NCBI RefSeq assembly: GCF_008728635.1 | Contig: NZ_CP044285.1 | Location: forward strand, 620,001 to 684,000 | DNA length: 64,000 nt | Direction: 5' to 3' | Origin: Hymenobacter baengnokdamensis | GTDB lineage: Bacteria; Bacteroidota; Bacteroidia; Cytophagales; Hymenobacteraceae | In this document: one piece after another, positions 25,916 through 35,257 of the stretch | How the letters are laid out: each line of letters begins with the position of its first letter | Position numbering within the stretch: position 1 is the stretch's first letter | Translations under genes and position numbers: made by a program | The notes under the pieces: generated by a model | Told to the model about the DNA's origin: nothing | Database searches by the model: none | The model's input: the letters and a program-made list of their open reading frames with translations, nothing else

Positions 25916-27214
25916 CTAGAGCAGGGGCAATAGCGTTTCCAAACCCATGCCGCGTGAGCCTTTGAGCAGTATGAGCTGGTTGCGTAAGGGCTGCTGCGTT
26001 AGCCACGCGGCGGCAGTGGCTTTATCGGCAAAGTGAGCAGCGGCCGGGCAGGCCGCCGCGGCAGCCCGCATCAGGTCACCGATGAGCACTACTTTAGCCA
26101 GGGGCAAAGTGGCCAGCAGCTCTCCCAGCGCCTGGTGTTCGGCGGCACTGGTTTGGCCCAGCTCAAACATATCGCCCAGAATAGCCACCCGGCCCTGCCC
26201 GGCCGCCACGGGGCGCTGGGCAAAGCTGCGCAGCGCCGCGACCATGCTACTGGGGTTGGCATTGTAGGCATCCAGCAGCAGGTCGTTGCCGAGCGCCGTG
26301 TGCGCCAGCTGCGAGCGGTTGTTTTGCGGATTGTAGGTGGCCAGGGCCTCGGCTACGTGCCCGGCCGGCACGCCGAAAAAAGCGCCCACTGCGGCGGCGG
26401 CGGCCATATTCGGAAAATTATATTCTCCGGTAAGCTGCGCCATTACCTGGGTGCCTTCCCAGAGGCGCAGGCGCAGCGCGGGGTTGGCGCTGAGCAGCGC
26501 CGCCGGGTAGTCGTCGGCCGGACCGGGGTACGTGAGGCGCGCCGGCACGGCAGCCGCCAGCGCGGGCAGCTTCGCATCGAGGGTATTGACGAAAGCGATG
26601 CCATCGGTAGCACGCAGATAGTCGAATAGCTCACCCTTGCCTTTTGCAATGCCCTCTTCGCCCCCAAAGCCTTCGAGGTGAGCCTTGCCGATGTTGGTGA
26701 TGAGGCCGTGGGTAGGCTCGGCCCACTGGCAGTAGTCGGCGATTTCACCTTGGTGGTTAGCTCCCATCTCAATCACGGCAAAATTGTGCTCGCGGGGGCG
26801 CAGGCGCAGCAGCGTAAGGGGCACTCCAATGTGATTATTCAAATTTCCCAAGGTAGCCAGCACCGTAAACTTTTGGGCCAGCACCACTGTCAGCAGCTCC
26901 TTAGTGGTAGTTTTGCCGTTGGAGCCGGTTATCGCCAGCACCGGGCCCCGAAACTGGCGGCGGTGCTCGCGGGCCAGGGCCTGCAGGGCGGCCAGCGGGT
27001 TGGAGGCATAAGTGTAGCGGGTGGGGTCCTGGGCCGCCAACGCCTCGTCGTCAACAACGGCGTGGCGGGCGCCCTTAGCCAGGGCACCGGCTGCGAAGTC
27101 AGCCCCGCGAAAGCTGGGGCCGTTGAGGGCAAAAAACAAGGTGCCGGGCTGGGGTTGCCGCGAGTCGGTACTCACCTGGCCCTGCGCGGCGAGATAATGG
27201 TCGTAGAGAGTCAT
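25916..27214 (-). CDS. murF: UDP-N-acetylmuramoyl-tripeptide--D-alanyl-D-alanine ligase
   Basis: Start chosen at ATG 27214 (MTLYDHYLAAQGQVSTDSRQ), giving 432 residues; 28 more codons are open upstream. MurF adds D-Ala-D-Ala to UDP-MurNAc-tripeptide, the last cytoplasmic step of the peptidoglycan precursor. Seen are the N-terminal substrate domain (TDSRQPQPGTLFFALNGPSFRG), the P-loop AITGSNGKTTTKELL, NNHIGVPLTLLRL, EMGANHQGEI with the ATPase His, and the C-terminal LLDAYNANPSSMVAALRSF. It is far from any mur/dcw cluster in this window and is isolated between rfbC and a T9SS cargo gene. Confidence 0.95.
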   Translation of the reverse strand: MTLYDHYLAAQGQVSTDSRQPQPGTLFFALNGPSFRGADFAAGALAKGARHAVVDDEALAAQDPTRYTYASNPLAALQALAREHRRQFRGPVLAITGSNGKTTTKELLTVVLAQKFTVLATLGNLNNHIGVPLTLLRLRPREHNFAVIEMGANHQGEIADYCQWAEPTHGLITNIGKAHLEGFGGEEGIAKGKGELFDYLRATDGIAFVNTLDAKLPALAAAVPARLTYPGPADDYPAALLSANPALRLRLWEGTQVMAQLTGEYNFPNMAAAAAVGAFFGVPAGHVAEALATYNPQNNRSQLAHTALGNDLLLDAYNANPSSMVAALRSFAQRPVAAGQGRVAILGDMFELGQTSAAEHQALGELLATLPLAKVVLIGDLMRAAAAACPAAAHFADKATAAAWLTQQPLRNQLILLKGSRGMGLETLLPLL

Positions 27215-27365
27215 GAGCAGAAGCCGGAGCGATGGCCGCCCGGCGACAAAGCCGGTCCGCCAGTCGATTGGGCCGGGCAAATGCAAAGTAACATGCAATT
27301 TTTACGCGGCGCGCTAAACTATGCCGGCCGGCCGCGCTGTTCTGGCCTTTATCATCCTTTGTTTT

Positions 27366-29717
27366 ATGCTGCATATCCTATCGCGCGTTGGGCTACTGCT
27401 GGTGCTGTGGGGCGGACTGCTCGCCGGCCCGGCCCAGGGTCAGACGTCGGGCTCCCAGTTTGGCTTTCAATACGGCAGCGTAGCCAACATTGTGCAGGGC
27501 ACTGATACGCTGGGCATGCCCTGGGCCGGCGGCCTCAACGCGCCGCAGTTCAGCAGCATCGACTTTAATGGCGATGGCCAGCCCGACCTCTATGCGTTTG
27601 ACCGGCAAACGTCGCGCAGCTATACCTTTCTGAGCGTGGCCGCTGCCGGCGGCAAGGGCCGGCGCTGGCAGTATGCGCCCGAGTACGAGTGGGCTTTCCC
27701 CACCGACCTTTCGGGCTGGGCGCTGCTGCGCGACTACGACTGCGACGGGCGGGCCGATTTATTTACCTTCGCCAGCGGCGGCGACATTCGGGTTTTTCAC
27801 AACGTGCCCGACGCGGCCGGCCATCCGAGCTTTGTGCTGGCCAACAACCAGCTGACGTTTCCTATCTACAACGGCTACATCAGCAACCTCAACATTGGGG
27901 CGTACAATCTGCCTTGCATTCAGGATGTAAATGGCGATGGCCGGCTCGATATCCTGACCTACGACTTCGTAGGCTCCACGGTAATCGAGCTGTATCTGAA
28001 TGCCAGTACCGGCAGCTGCGGCGGCATCAGCTCCTTTACCCAGGCCACCAACTACTGGGGCCAGGTAGTAGCCTGCGCCGACTGCGCCAACTACCAGCTG
28101 CAAGGGGCGGCGGCCTGCTCGCCGCAGCGCATTCAGCACAGCACGGGCCACAACGTGCTGCTGCTCGACCTCAACGGCGACGGCAAGCTCGACCTGCTCG
28201 ACGGCCGCGACAACTGCCCGCAGCTGACGCGACTGCTCAACTCGGGGGCGTCGAACACCGACGCCGTTATCGCGGCGGCCGGGGCCAGCAGCGCGTTTCC
28301 GTCGGCGGCCGCGCCCGTGAACGTGCCGGTTTTTCCGGCCCCCTACTCGTTTGATGCCAACTTCGACGGGATACCCGACCTGGTGGTGTCGCCCAATATG
28401 GCCGACAACTCGCTCGACCGCGTGAGCATGCGCCACAGCGTACCCCTGTATCTGAACACGGCTACCAGCGCAGGTGCCGTGCCCAGCTTCAGCCTGAGCA
28501 GCGATGGCTTTTTACAGAATGATATGCTCGACGCGAGCGAGGGCAGCATGCCGGCCTTTGGCGACCTCGACGGCGACGGGCTCACCGATATGCTGGTGGG
28601 CAACCAGGGCGATTTAGTGAATGGCTACTACCGGGCCAGCCTCTACTACTACCGCAACGTGGGCACTGCTCATCGGCCTGTTTTTCAGCTCGTAACCGAT
28701 GATTACCTGGGCCTGGCGGCCACCGCGGCCCTCACCCCGAGCGTAAAATTCGAGTCGCTACGCCCGGCGCTGGTCGACCTCAACCGCGACGGTGCCCTCG
28801 ATTTGGTGTACTCGGCCTACAACGGCACAACATTAAATTTAAACTATATACTAAATACTGCATCAGCCGGCCAGGCGGCCAGTTTTTCGGCGGCGCAGGC
28901 CAGCTACTTTCAGCTGCCGGGCCTTACCGGCAACCCCGTGGTTTCTTCGCTGGAAGGCGACACGCCCTGCTTTTTTGATGTTGATAATGACGGGTACGTA
29001 GATTTATTGCTGGGCACCAATGCCTTGCAGCCCAGCGGCGGCAGCCTGCGCTACTTCCGCAACCAGGGCGCAGGCAGCCTGGGCAACCTGGCCAATGCTT
29101 TTGTGCTGGCCGATGGCGACTATGGGCAGCTGCTCAACAATGGCAGCCGGCCGGCTTTTCTGGCGCCCGCAGTAGCCGACTTCGACGGCGACGGCCAGCC
29201 CGATTTGCTGACGCTCGACGGCAAAGGCACGGTCAGCTTTTACAGTAACTTTCGCAGCCAGGGCCCCAAGTTCATTGCGCGCAATGAATTGTTTTACAAC
29301 AGCTTTAGTGGCCTTTATGAACCGGCCCGGCTGGGTCAGGGCTACGTACTGCGCTTTGCGGCCGCCGCGGCCGACCTCAACCAGGATGGCACTCCCGAGC
29401 TATACGTAGGCACCCAAACCGGCGGCATTATCAGCTTTATGCCCCGCAACCGCACGGTGCTGGCCACGCGCACGGCTGCTGCCGCCAGCCTGGCCCTCAG
29501 TATTTACCCCAATCCGGCCGCGCAGGCCGCCACCACCGAAACCGCGCAGCCTACGCGCCTGCGCCTGTTTGACCTGGCCGGGCGCCAGGTGCTCAGCGAC
29601 CTGACGCCCGCGCGCACTCACCACCTCGACCTGCGTGCCCTCGCCCCCGGCCTGTATGTAGTGCAGGCCACTGCAACCGATGGCACTGCTACCAGCCAGC
29701 GCCTGGCCGTAGAGTAA
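27366..29717 (+). CDS. Secreted FG-GAP/VCBS-repeat protein with T9SS C-terminal sorting domain
   Basis: The ATG at 27366 starts a clean signal peptide (MLHILSRVGLLLVLWGGLLA...); 15 upstream codons are probably not translated. The mature ~765-residue protein has several FG-GAP/VCBS-type repeats with calcium-binding-like motifs: DFNGDGQPDLYAF, DYDCDGRADLF, DVNGDGRLDIL, DLNGDGKLDLLDG, DLDGDGLTDML, DVDNDGYVDLLL, DFDGDGQPDLL. This predicts a beta-propeller. The final ~75 residues, SIYPNPA...LRLFDLAGRQV...LAPGLYVVQ, are a type A T9SS sorting domain. So it should cross the outer membrane by the Por system and be secreted or attached to the cell surface. Ligand unknown. Confidence 0.9.
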   Translation: MLHILSRVGLLLVLWGGLLAGPAQGQTSGSQFGFQYGSVANIVQGTDTLGMPWAGGLNAPQFSSIDFNGDGQPDLYAFDRQTSRSYTFLSVAAAGGKGRRWQYAPEYEWAFPTDLSGWALLRDYDCDGRADLFTFASGGDIRVFHNVPDAAGHPSFVLANNQLTFPIYNGYISNLNIGAYNLPCIQDVNGDGRLDILTYDFVGSTVIELYLNASTGSCGGISSFTQATNYWGQVVACADCANYQLQGAAACSPQRIQHSTGHNVLLLDLNGDGKLDLLDGRDNCPQLTRLLNSGASNTDAVIAAAGASSAFPSAAAPVNVPVFPAPYSFDANFDGIPDLVVSPNMADNSLDRVSMRHSVPLYLNTATSAGAVPSFSLSSDGFLQNDMLDASEGSMPAFGDLDGDGLTDMLVGNQGDLVNGYYRASLYYYRNVGTAHRPVFQLVTDDYLGLAATAALTPSVKFESLRPALVDLNRDGALDLVYSAYNGTTLNLNYILNTASAGQAASFSAAQASYFQLPGLTGNPVVSSLEGDTPCFFDVDNDGYVDLLLGTNALQPSGGSLRYFRNQGAGSLGNLANAFVLADGDYGQLLNNGSRPAFLAPAVADFDGDGQPDLLTLDGKGTVSFYSNFRSQGPKFIARNELFYNSFSGLYEPARLGQGYVLRFAAAAADLNQDGTPELYVGTQTGGIISFMPRNRTVLATRTAAAASLALSIYPNPAAQAATTETAQPTRLRLFDLAGRQVLSDLTPARTHHLDLRALAPGLYVVQATATDGTATSQRLAVE

Positions 29718-29771
29718 GAGGCCGGGAGCAACCAGGATACTTCGCTATACTTTTTTACCGGGAGCTGCTGG

Positions 29772-30575
29772 TCAGCCACAGTCTTTTAGCATGAAATCGT
29801 CGGCGTCGAGCAGGAATGGTAGCTGCTCGCGGTAGCCCTCCAAAGGGCCTGCCTGCAGGGTGTGCGTAAGCACCGTTTGAAGGTTGCCGGCCTGCGCCAG
29901 GTATTCGCCATGAATATCGAGCAGCGCCGACTGGCCCGAATATTCCTGCCCAACCCCATCAAGCCCCAGCCTATTGACTCCCAAGGTGTAGGCCATGTTT
30001 TCGATGGCCCGCGCCCGCAGCAGGGTTTTCCATATTTCGGCCCGCGCCTGCGGCCAGTTGGCCACGTACAGCAGTAAGTCGTAGGGGTCGTGCCGGTCAT
30101 TGCGGCTCCAGACCGGGAAGCGCAGGTCGTAGCAGATAAGCGGCCGGATGCGCCAGCCGCGCCACTCTTCCAGCAGGCGGCTGGTGCCGGCTGAGTACAC
30201 CAGGTGCTCGCCCGCCAGCCGAAACAGGTGGCGCTTGTCGTAGGCGCTATAGCTGCCATCGGGCCGCACCCAGAACAGGCGGTTGTAAAAGCAGCTGCCA
30301 TCGCGGGTGAGTACGCTGCCCGTAACCACGGCATCGTAGCGGGCAGCCTGTTCGCGCATCCAGTCCAGCGTGGGGCCGGGAAACGTTTCGGCCTGCGACT
30401 CAGCCTCCATGCTAAACCCGGTGGTAAACATTTCCGGCAGCACAATCAGGTCGGTGAGGCCTTTTTCGGGCAGTGCTGAGGCCAGCAGATCAGTAATCAG
30501 TGCGCGGTTTTCGGCGGGCTGATGCCAGTGTAAAGTAGTTTGGACCAGGGATACCGTTAAATCTTTCTTCATCAT
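29772..30575 (-). CDS. Nitrilase-family amidase (omega-amidase, YafV-like)
   Basis: A 267-residue carbon-nitrogen hydrolase with the catalytic triad Glu48 (LPEMFTTGFS), Lys114 (YDKRHLFRLAGE) and Cys148 (PLICYDLRFPVW). The order and loops match the omega-amidase/YafV branch, which hydrolyses alpha-ketoglutaramate and alpha-ketosuccinamate. The aminotransferase 62 bp upstream belongs to the family that makes such omega-amides from glutamine during methionine salvage, so the two genes form a sensible transaminase/omega-amidase pair. A second ATG follows directly (30572). Cytoplasmic. Confidence 0.92.
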   Translation of the reverse strand: MMKKDLTVSLVQTTLHWHQPAENRALITDLLASALPEKGLTDLIVLPEMFTTGFSMEAESQAETFPGPTLDWMREQAARYDAVVTGSVLTRDGSCFYNRLFWVRPDGSYSAYDKRHLFRLAGEHLVYSAGTSRLLEEWRGWRIRPLICYDLRFPVWSRNDRHDPYDLLLYVANWPQARAEIWKTLLRARAIENMAYTLGVNRLGLDGVGQEYSGQSALLDIHGEYLAQAGNLQTVLTHTLQAGPLEGYREQLPFLLDADDFMLKDCG

Positions 30576-30637
30576 ACCAACTCGTAATTTCTGTTACCAA
30601 AGCGGCTTCCCAGGAGGCACCACTATCTTTTCAGGAG

Positions 30638-31813
30638 CTAACGCCCTGGCACTAAAGGTGGCCGGGCCAGGCGCTCACCGGCCAGGCGCAGCATCGCCGA
30701 GCCTTTGGCAAAGCAAAAGCGCACCAGACCAGTAGAGTAGCCATCGTGGTAAAATGCCGACACCGGCACTACTGCCACGCCCCACTGCCGGGCCAGCTCT
30801 TCGGCAAAAGCCAGGTCGGGCAGGGTAGAAAGCGCTGCATAGCTGGCCAGCTGAAAGTAGCCGCCCGGCACCGGCAGCAGCCCCCAGCCGGTGCCGGCCA
30901 GCTGGGCCGCAAACTCGTCGCGCTTAGCCTGATAAAACCCGGCCAGGCCGCGGGCGTGCGCATCGGCAGGGTCGGCTTCCAGCACATCGGCCAGGGCGTG
31001 CTGCGTGGGGGTGCTTACGGCGAAGGTCACGAACTGATGCACCCGCCGCAGCTCGGCACTGAGGGCGGGCGGAGCTAGGCAGTAGCCCACCTTCCAGCCG
31101 GTAGCGTGGTAGGTTTTGCCAAACGACGACAGCACAAAGCTACGCGCCCGCAACCTCGGATGCCGGCGCGCGCTGCCCGGCAGTACGCCGTCAAACACCA
31201 GGTGCTCATACACTTCATCGGAGAGCACCAGTATATCGGTGCCCTCAGTGAGAGCCGCCAGCGCGTCCCAGTCGGCAGCCCCAAACACCGCGCCGCTGGG
31301 GTTGTGCGGGCTATTCACCATAATGAGCCGGGTGCGGGGCGACAGCGCCTTGCGCACGTCGTCCCAATCGGGCCGGAACTGCGGAGCCGGCAGGCGCACG
31401 TAGCGCGGCACCCCACCCTGCAGGCGCACAGCCGGTCCATACAGGTCATAGGCCGGCTCCAGAATAATCACCTCATCGCCGGGGCGCACAACGGCGGCCA
31501 GTACGCCATAGAGCGCCTCCGTAGCCCCGGCCGTGATGGTTACCTCGGTGTCGGGGTCGGGGGCAGGCGCATCGGGCTGCAAGCGGCCTACCTGCGCCGC
31601 AATGGCCGCTCTCAGGCGGGGCAGCCCCGGCATGGGCGCATACTGATGGCTACCGCTGGCCAGCGCATGGCGCGCCAACGCCTCGCGCAGCACCAGCGGC
31701 GGGTCGTAATCAGGAAAACCCTGGGCCAGGTTGAGCGCACCAGTCTGCTGGGCCAGCAAGGTCATCCGGCTGAAAATACTGACCCCAACATCAGGTAGCT
31801 TGGAAGAAAGCAT
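30638..31813 (-). CDS. Pyridoxal-phosphate aminotransferase (methionine/glutamine transaminase-like)
   Basis: The ATG at 31813 (MLSSKLPDVGVSIFSRMTLL) gives 391 residues, the usual class I/II length; 62 further upstream codons are open but look non-genic. The opening NLAQGFPDYDPP and the PLP lysine Lys233 in SSFGKTYHATGWKVGY place it near YbdL / kynurenine-aminotransferase-like enzymes that prefer methionine or glutamine. HNPSGAVF and SDEVYEHLVFDG are the other PLP-pocket motifs. It is transcribed before the omega-amidase gene with 62 bp between. Together they would recycle 2-oxo-4-methylthiobutyrate to methionine. Confidence 0.9.
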   Translation of the reverse strand: MLSSKLPDVGVSIFSRMTLLAQQTGALNLAQGFPDYDPPLVLREALARHALASGSHQYAPMPGLPRLRAAIAAQVGRLQPDAPAPDPDTEVTITAGATEALYGVLAAVVRPGDEVIILEPAYDLYGPAVRLQGGVPRYVRLPAPQFRPDWDDVRKALSPRTRLIMVNSPHNPSGAVFGAADWDALAALTEGTDILVLSDEVYEHLVFDGVLPGSARRHPRLRARSFVLSSFGKTYHATGWKVGYCLAPPALSAELRRVHQFVTFAVSTPTQHALADVLEADPADAHARGLAGFYQAKRDEFAAQLAGTGWGLLPVPGGYFQLASYAALSTLPDLAFAEELARQWGVAVVPVSAFYHDGYSTGLVRFCFAKGSAMLRLAGERLARPPLVPGR

Positions 31814-32010
31814 AAGCGCTACTGTAAGCAACAAAAAAACAGCTACTAAATTGGCCTGACAATCAGGAGTTTCTAACCCGCAGGCAGTGCGCAGCCCGGC
31901 TACTGCCGAGCAAAATAAAGCATAGGCAGTATAAATGCGCGGCAAAGGCCGCTGCGTCGGCGTGGAGACTACGGCAGCGTCCGGCTCCGTAGCCGGCAAG
32001 CCGACAGAAG

Positions 32011-32038
32011 TTTAATATATTAAATTTAATATATTAAA
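32011..32038. repeat. Perfect 28-bp AT palindrome made of two 14-bp palindromes
   Basis: TTTAATATATTAAA occurs twice head to tail at 32011-32024 and 32025-32038. Each copy is its own reverse complement and so is the whole. It lies between the PAS kinase stop (32063) and the aminotransferase start (31813), both minus strand, in otherwise GC-rich DNA. It could be a paired operator for the aminotransferase or a transcript-end structure. Confidence 0.7.
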
Positions 32039-32062
32039 GCCGTGCGTAAGTTGCCTGATTAC

Positions 32063-35000
32063 TTACGGAAAGTACAGCCGAAAAGTGGACCCCACACCCA
32101 GTTGGCTGGCCACCTCTATGCGGCCGCCGGCGTTGTCCAGTATTTTCTTGACCATATAGAGCCCGATGCCCGTGCCCTCTACGTGGCTGTGCAGGCGCTG
32201 AAACAAGCCGAATAGCTGGCGCTGCTGGTTTTCGTCGAGGCCCAGGCCGTTGTCCTGTACTTCTATCACGCTGTAGGCACCAGCTGCGTAGCTGCGCAGG
32301 CGCACCAGCGGCCGGCGGTGAGGGTGGCGGTACTTAAAAGCATTGCTGAGTAGGTTGTAAATAACACTGCGCAGGTTTTTTTCCGAAAAAGCTACGCGAG
32401 GGCAGGCCGCCACATCCACCGAAAGCTTCCCCGCAGTGGCAACCAGCTGGGGCTGCAAATCGAGCCGCACGGCCTCAACCAGCGCGGCCAGGTCGATAGC
32501 AGCAGCGCCAGGCTGCTCGTACGCTTTTTGCAGCTTGGTAACCTCCGTCAGGTCACCGATGGTACGCTGAAAGCGCTCTATGGCGCGCTGCATCATGGTC
32601 AGCAGCGGCGTAATATTAGTGAGGTCGGCTACCTGGTCCAGCTCTTCGCGCAACGCGGTTACCAGGCCCTCGATGTTGCCGATAGGCTCCCGCAAATCGT
32701 GTGAGGCGATGTAAATAAAGTTGTCGAGGTCGGCATTGGTACGAATAAGCTGCTCATTGGCAGCAGTAAGGCGTTGATTAGATAGCGATACCTGCTGGCG
32801 GGCGGCCACTTGCTCACTTACTTCGGTAGCTACTACCGCCACACTCGTAATCAGCCCTTGCGCATCACGTAAGGGCTGGTATACAAAGTTGAGGTACACT
32901 TGCTTCAGACTGCCTTCGCGCTCAAGCAGGGCGCTTACCTCCTGAGCCACAAAGGCCTCGCCGGTCGCCATCACCTGGTCGAGAAGCTCCATAAATCCCT
33001 GGTCGCGCACTTCGGGCAGCACCTCCAGCAATTCGCGGCCAACTACCTGGGCCGGCGTGCGCCCCCAGATTTGGGCCATCAGCGGGTTGGCTACTTCGAT
33101 AACGTAGTGCGCGCCGCGCATGATGGCAATGGCAACCGGGGCCTGGGCAAACAGGTCGGCCAGCTGGGCCTGCTGCTCCAGCTGCTGCCGGCGGGCAACT
33201 ACCTGCTCGCTTATGTCGAAGGCAAACGACGACACGCCGACAATCTCCCCGTTTTCACGGTCGGCCTGATACGTAAAGTTCAGGTAGCGTGTAGAGGGCC
33301 GGCCTTCCGCGTCGTATACCACCACGGGCACCTCATTGCCGAAGTAGGGGCTTCCGGTCTGGTACACCTGGTCGAGCAAGGTAATAAAGCCGCCGGTAAC
33401 GGCGGCCGGAATGGCCTCGGCCGTAGCCCGGCCCATGAGTACGCGGTCGGGAAACAATTCTTGGTAGGCCGGATTGACGTACTCAATAAAGTGCTGCGCG
33501 CCCCGCGCAATAAAAATAAGGGCCGATGTCTGCTCAAATACGTGGTAAAATGCCTGGCGCTGCGCCGCCAGCCGCTCGGCGGCAGCCGTAGCTTCGGCCT
33601 GGGCGGCCTGGGCCTGCTGGCGGTTGTGTACCTTATCGGTCGTATCGACAATAAATATCAGAATACCAGTGGTCTGCTGCTGGGCATCGAGCAGTGGCTG
33701 AAAGCTAAAATCAACGTAGCGCTGCTCGGGCTCAGCTTCGGCGGCGTTTTGTAGCCACAAGGGGCGCTCTGCACCCGATACCGGCTCGCCGCTCGCATAT
33801 ACCTGGTCGAGCAGCTCCCCCATGCTTTGCTCAAGCAACTCGGGCAATACTTCGCCCAGGGCAGCTCCCAGGCGTGGCCGGTGCCCGGTAAGGGCCTGGA
33901 AGCTGGTATTGAAAAAAGTGTAGTGGTGGTGAGGACCGGCCAGGGTAGCCACGGCGGCCGGCACCTGCCTCAGTATTTGCTGAAGCCGATTTTCCTGAAC
34001 CGCCACCTGCTCGCGCTGGCGCTGGGTTTCTTCTAGCGCCTCAACCAGGGCTTGCGTGCGCTTGGCTACGCGGGCCTCCAGCACCTCATTTAGTTGTCGC
34101 AGCTCGTGCTGGGCAACCAGCAGCTCGTCGGTACTGGCTCGTATTTCTTCATTAGCAGCTTGTAGCTCTTCATTGGCAGCCGCCAGCTCCTCATTTAGCT
34201 GGTTTGTCTGGCGCGCCTGCTCTTCTACCAGCTGGCGGGCCCGCACCTGCTCGGTTACCTCAATTGCCACCACCACAATACCCGTCACGGTGCCATCGTC
34301 GCTGCGCTGGGGCTGGTAGGTAAACGTAACGTAGGCGGTTTCGAGCTGCCCCTGGCGCTTCAGCACGGCCGGCACTTCTGTGCCATGAAAAGGCTGCGCC
34401 GTGCGCAGCACCTCGGCCAGCAGCTGGTCGAACCCCTGGCCCTGAATCTCGGGCAGGGCCACTAGCAGCGGCAAGCCAATTACCTCCTCGGGCTGGCGGT
34501 CCCACAAGCGGCAAACCAGGGGGTTAGCCAGGGTAATAATGTGCTCAGGGCCTTCCAGGTACGCAAAAGCTACGGGAGCCTGCTGCAACAGGCTATAGAG
34601 CTGCTGGCGCTGGCTTTCGGCTTCGGCCCGGGCGGCCCGCTCGCTTACCTGGCTCTGGCGCAGGGCCACTTCTACGGCCGAGCGCGACTCGTCGGCAGTG
34701 TCGGTGAAGCTCACGAGCAGCCCCTGCCCTACCCGGCACGCCGACAGCCGGAAATAGTTATCCAGGCTGTCGCCCTGATAGTTGACATCCAGACGCGCCG
34801 GGCCACCAGCCTCAAACGTATCACGGTGAAAGGCAAATACGCCTGTTTCCAGCGTGTGCGGATAGTAGTGCAGGTAGGTGCCGCCCGGCCGCGCCGGCTG
34901 CTTCAGAATGCGCTGCGCCGCCGGATTTAGCAGGTCGATGGTAAAATCGACGATGACGCCGCCGGCGTCCCGAATGGGCGAGTACAGGGCCATGCCGGTA

Positions 35001-35089
35001 AGCGAGACCTCAAGCATTGCCCACAGCAGCTCATCGGGCGGGTATGCTACAGGTAAATCGTCGAAAGAGGGAGCAGCAAATTCGGCCAT
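32063..35089 (-). CDS. Multi-PAS sensor histidine kinase
   Basis: Start taken at ATG 35089 (MAEFAAPSFDDLPVAYPP), 1008 residues; 55 codons upstream are open but would run into the divergent gene's promoter. There is no membrane segment, so it is a cytoplasmic sensor. Five PAS-like units are visible; four share an AP(V)A(I)A..GP/GAHHYxxxN...(L)xG(R)xxxEVLPE pattern (around residues 180-300, 410-530, 550-660, 675-800). A coiled segment rich in ELxAANEELQAANEEIRAS (residues ~300-350) separates the second and third. The HisKA box is IASHDLREP with His797, followed by an HATPase domain (NLLSNAFKYRHP, VQDNGLGLD, VEGTGIGLYMVKKI). No receiver domain; the partner is unknown. Divergent from a second sensor kinase at 35258. 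Confidence 0.92.
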   Translation of the reverse strand: MAEFAAPSFDDLPVAYPPDELLWAMLEVSLTGMALYSPIRDAGGVIVDFTIDLLNPAAQRILKQPARPGGTYLHYYPHTLETGVFAFHRDTFEAGGPARLDVNYQGDSLDNYFRLSACRVGQGLLVSFTDTADESRSAVEVALRQSQVSERAARAEAESQRQQLYSLLQQAPVAFAYLEGPEHIITLANPLVCRLWDRQPEEVIGLPLLVALPEIQGQGFDQLLAEVLRTAQPFHGTEVPAVLKRQGQLETAYVTFTYQPQRSDDGTVTGIVVVAIEVTEQVRARQLVEEQARQTNQLNEELAAANEELQAANEEIRASTDELLVAQHELRQLNEVLEARVAKRTQALVEALEETQRQREQVAVQENRLQQILRQVPAAVATLAGPHHHYTFFNTSFQALTGHRPRLGAALGEVLPELLEQSMGELLDQVYASGEPVSGAERPLWLQNAAEAEPEQRYVDFSFQPLLDAQQQTTGILIFIVDTTDKVHNRQQAQAAQAEATAAAERLAAQRQAFYHVFEQTSALIFIARGAQHFIEYVNPAYQELFPDRVLMGRATAEAIPAAVTGGFITLLDQVYQTGSPYFGNEVPVVVYDAEGRPSTRYLNFTYQADRENGEIVGVSSFAFDISEQVVARRQQLEQQAQLADLFAQAPVAIAIMRGAHYVIEVANPLMAQIWGRTPAQVVGRELLEVLPEVRDQGFMELLDQVMATGEAFVAQEVSALLEREGSLKQVYLNFVYQPLRDAQGLITSVAVVATEVSEQVAARQQVSLSNQRLTAANEQLIRTNADLDNFIYIASHDLREPIGNIEGLVTALREELDQVADLTNITPLLTMMQRAIERFQRTIGDLTEVTKLQKAYEQPGAAAIDLAALVEAVRLDLQPQLVATAGKLSVDVAACPRVAFSEKNLRSVIYNLLSNAFKYRHPHRRPLVRLRSYAAGAYSVIEVQDNGLGLDENQQRQLFGLFQRLHSHVEGTGIGLYMVKKILDNAGGRIEVASQLGVGSTFRLYFP

Positions 35090-35257
35090 GACGCCCAAGC
35101 TACGTAAAGCAGGCCGCTCTTGGCCATTACGCCTCAGAATTTGGCCACCTCCCGGCTGCATTGCGGCGGCCAGATTCCTGATTATTTGTAATTTGCCGCT
35201 AACCCCGGCTGCCCACTGGCGGCCGATTTTTATCTGGCGCTGCTCACCTGGCAAAAT

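Noticed and set aside
31814..31999. 62-codon N-terminal extension of the aminotransferase
   Set aside because: The family begins near LPDVGVSIFSRM; the added sequence is not like any aminotransferase.
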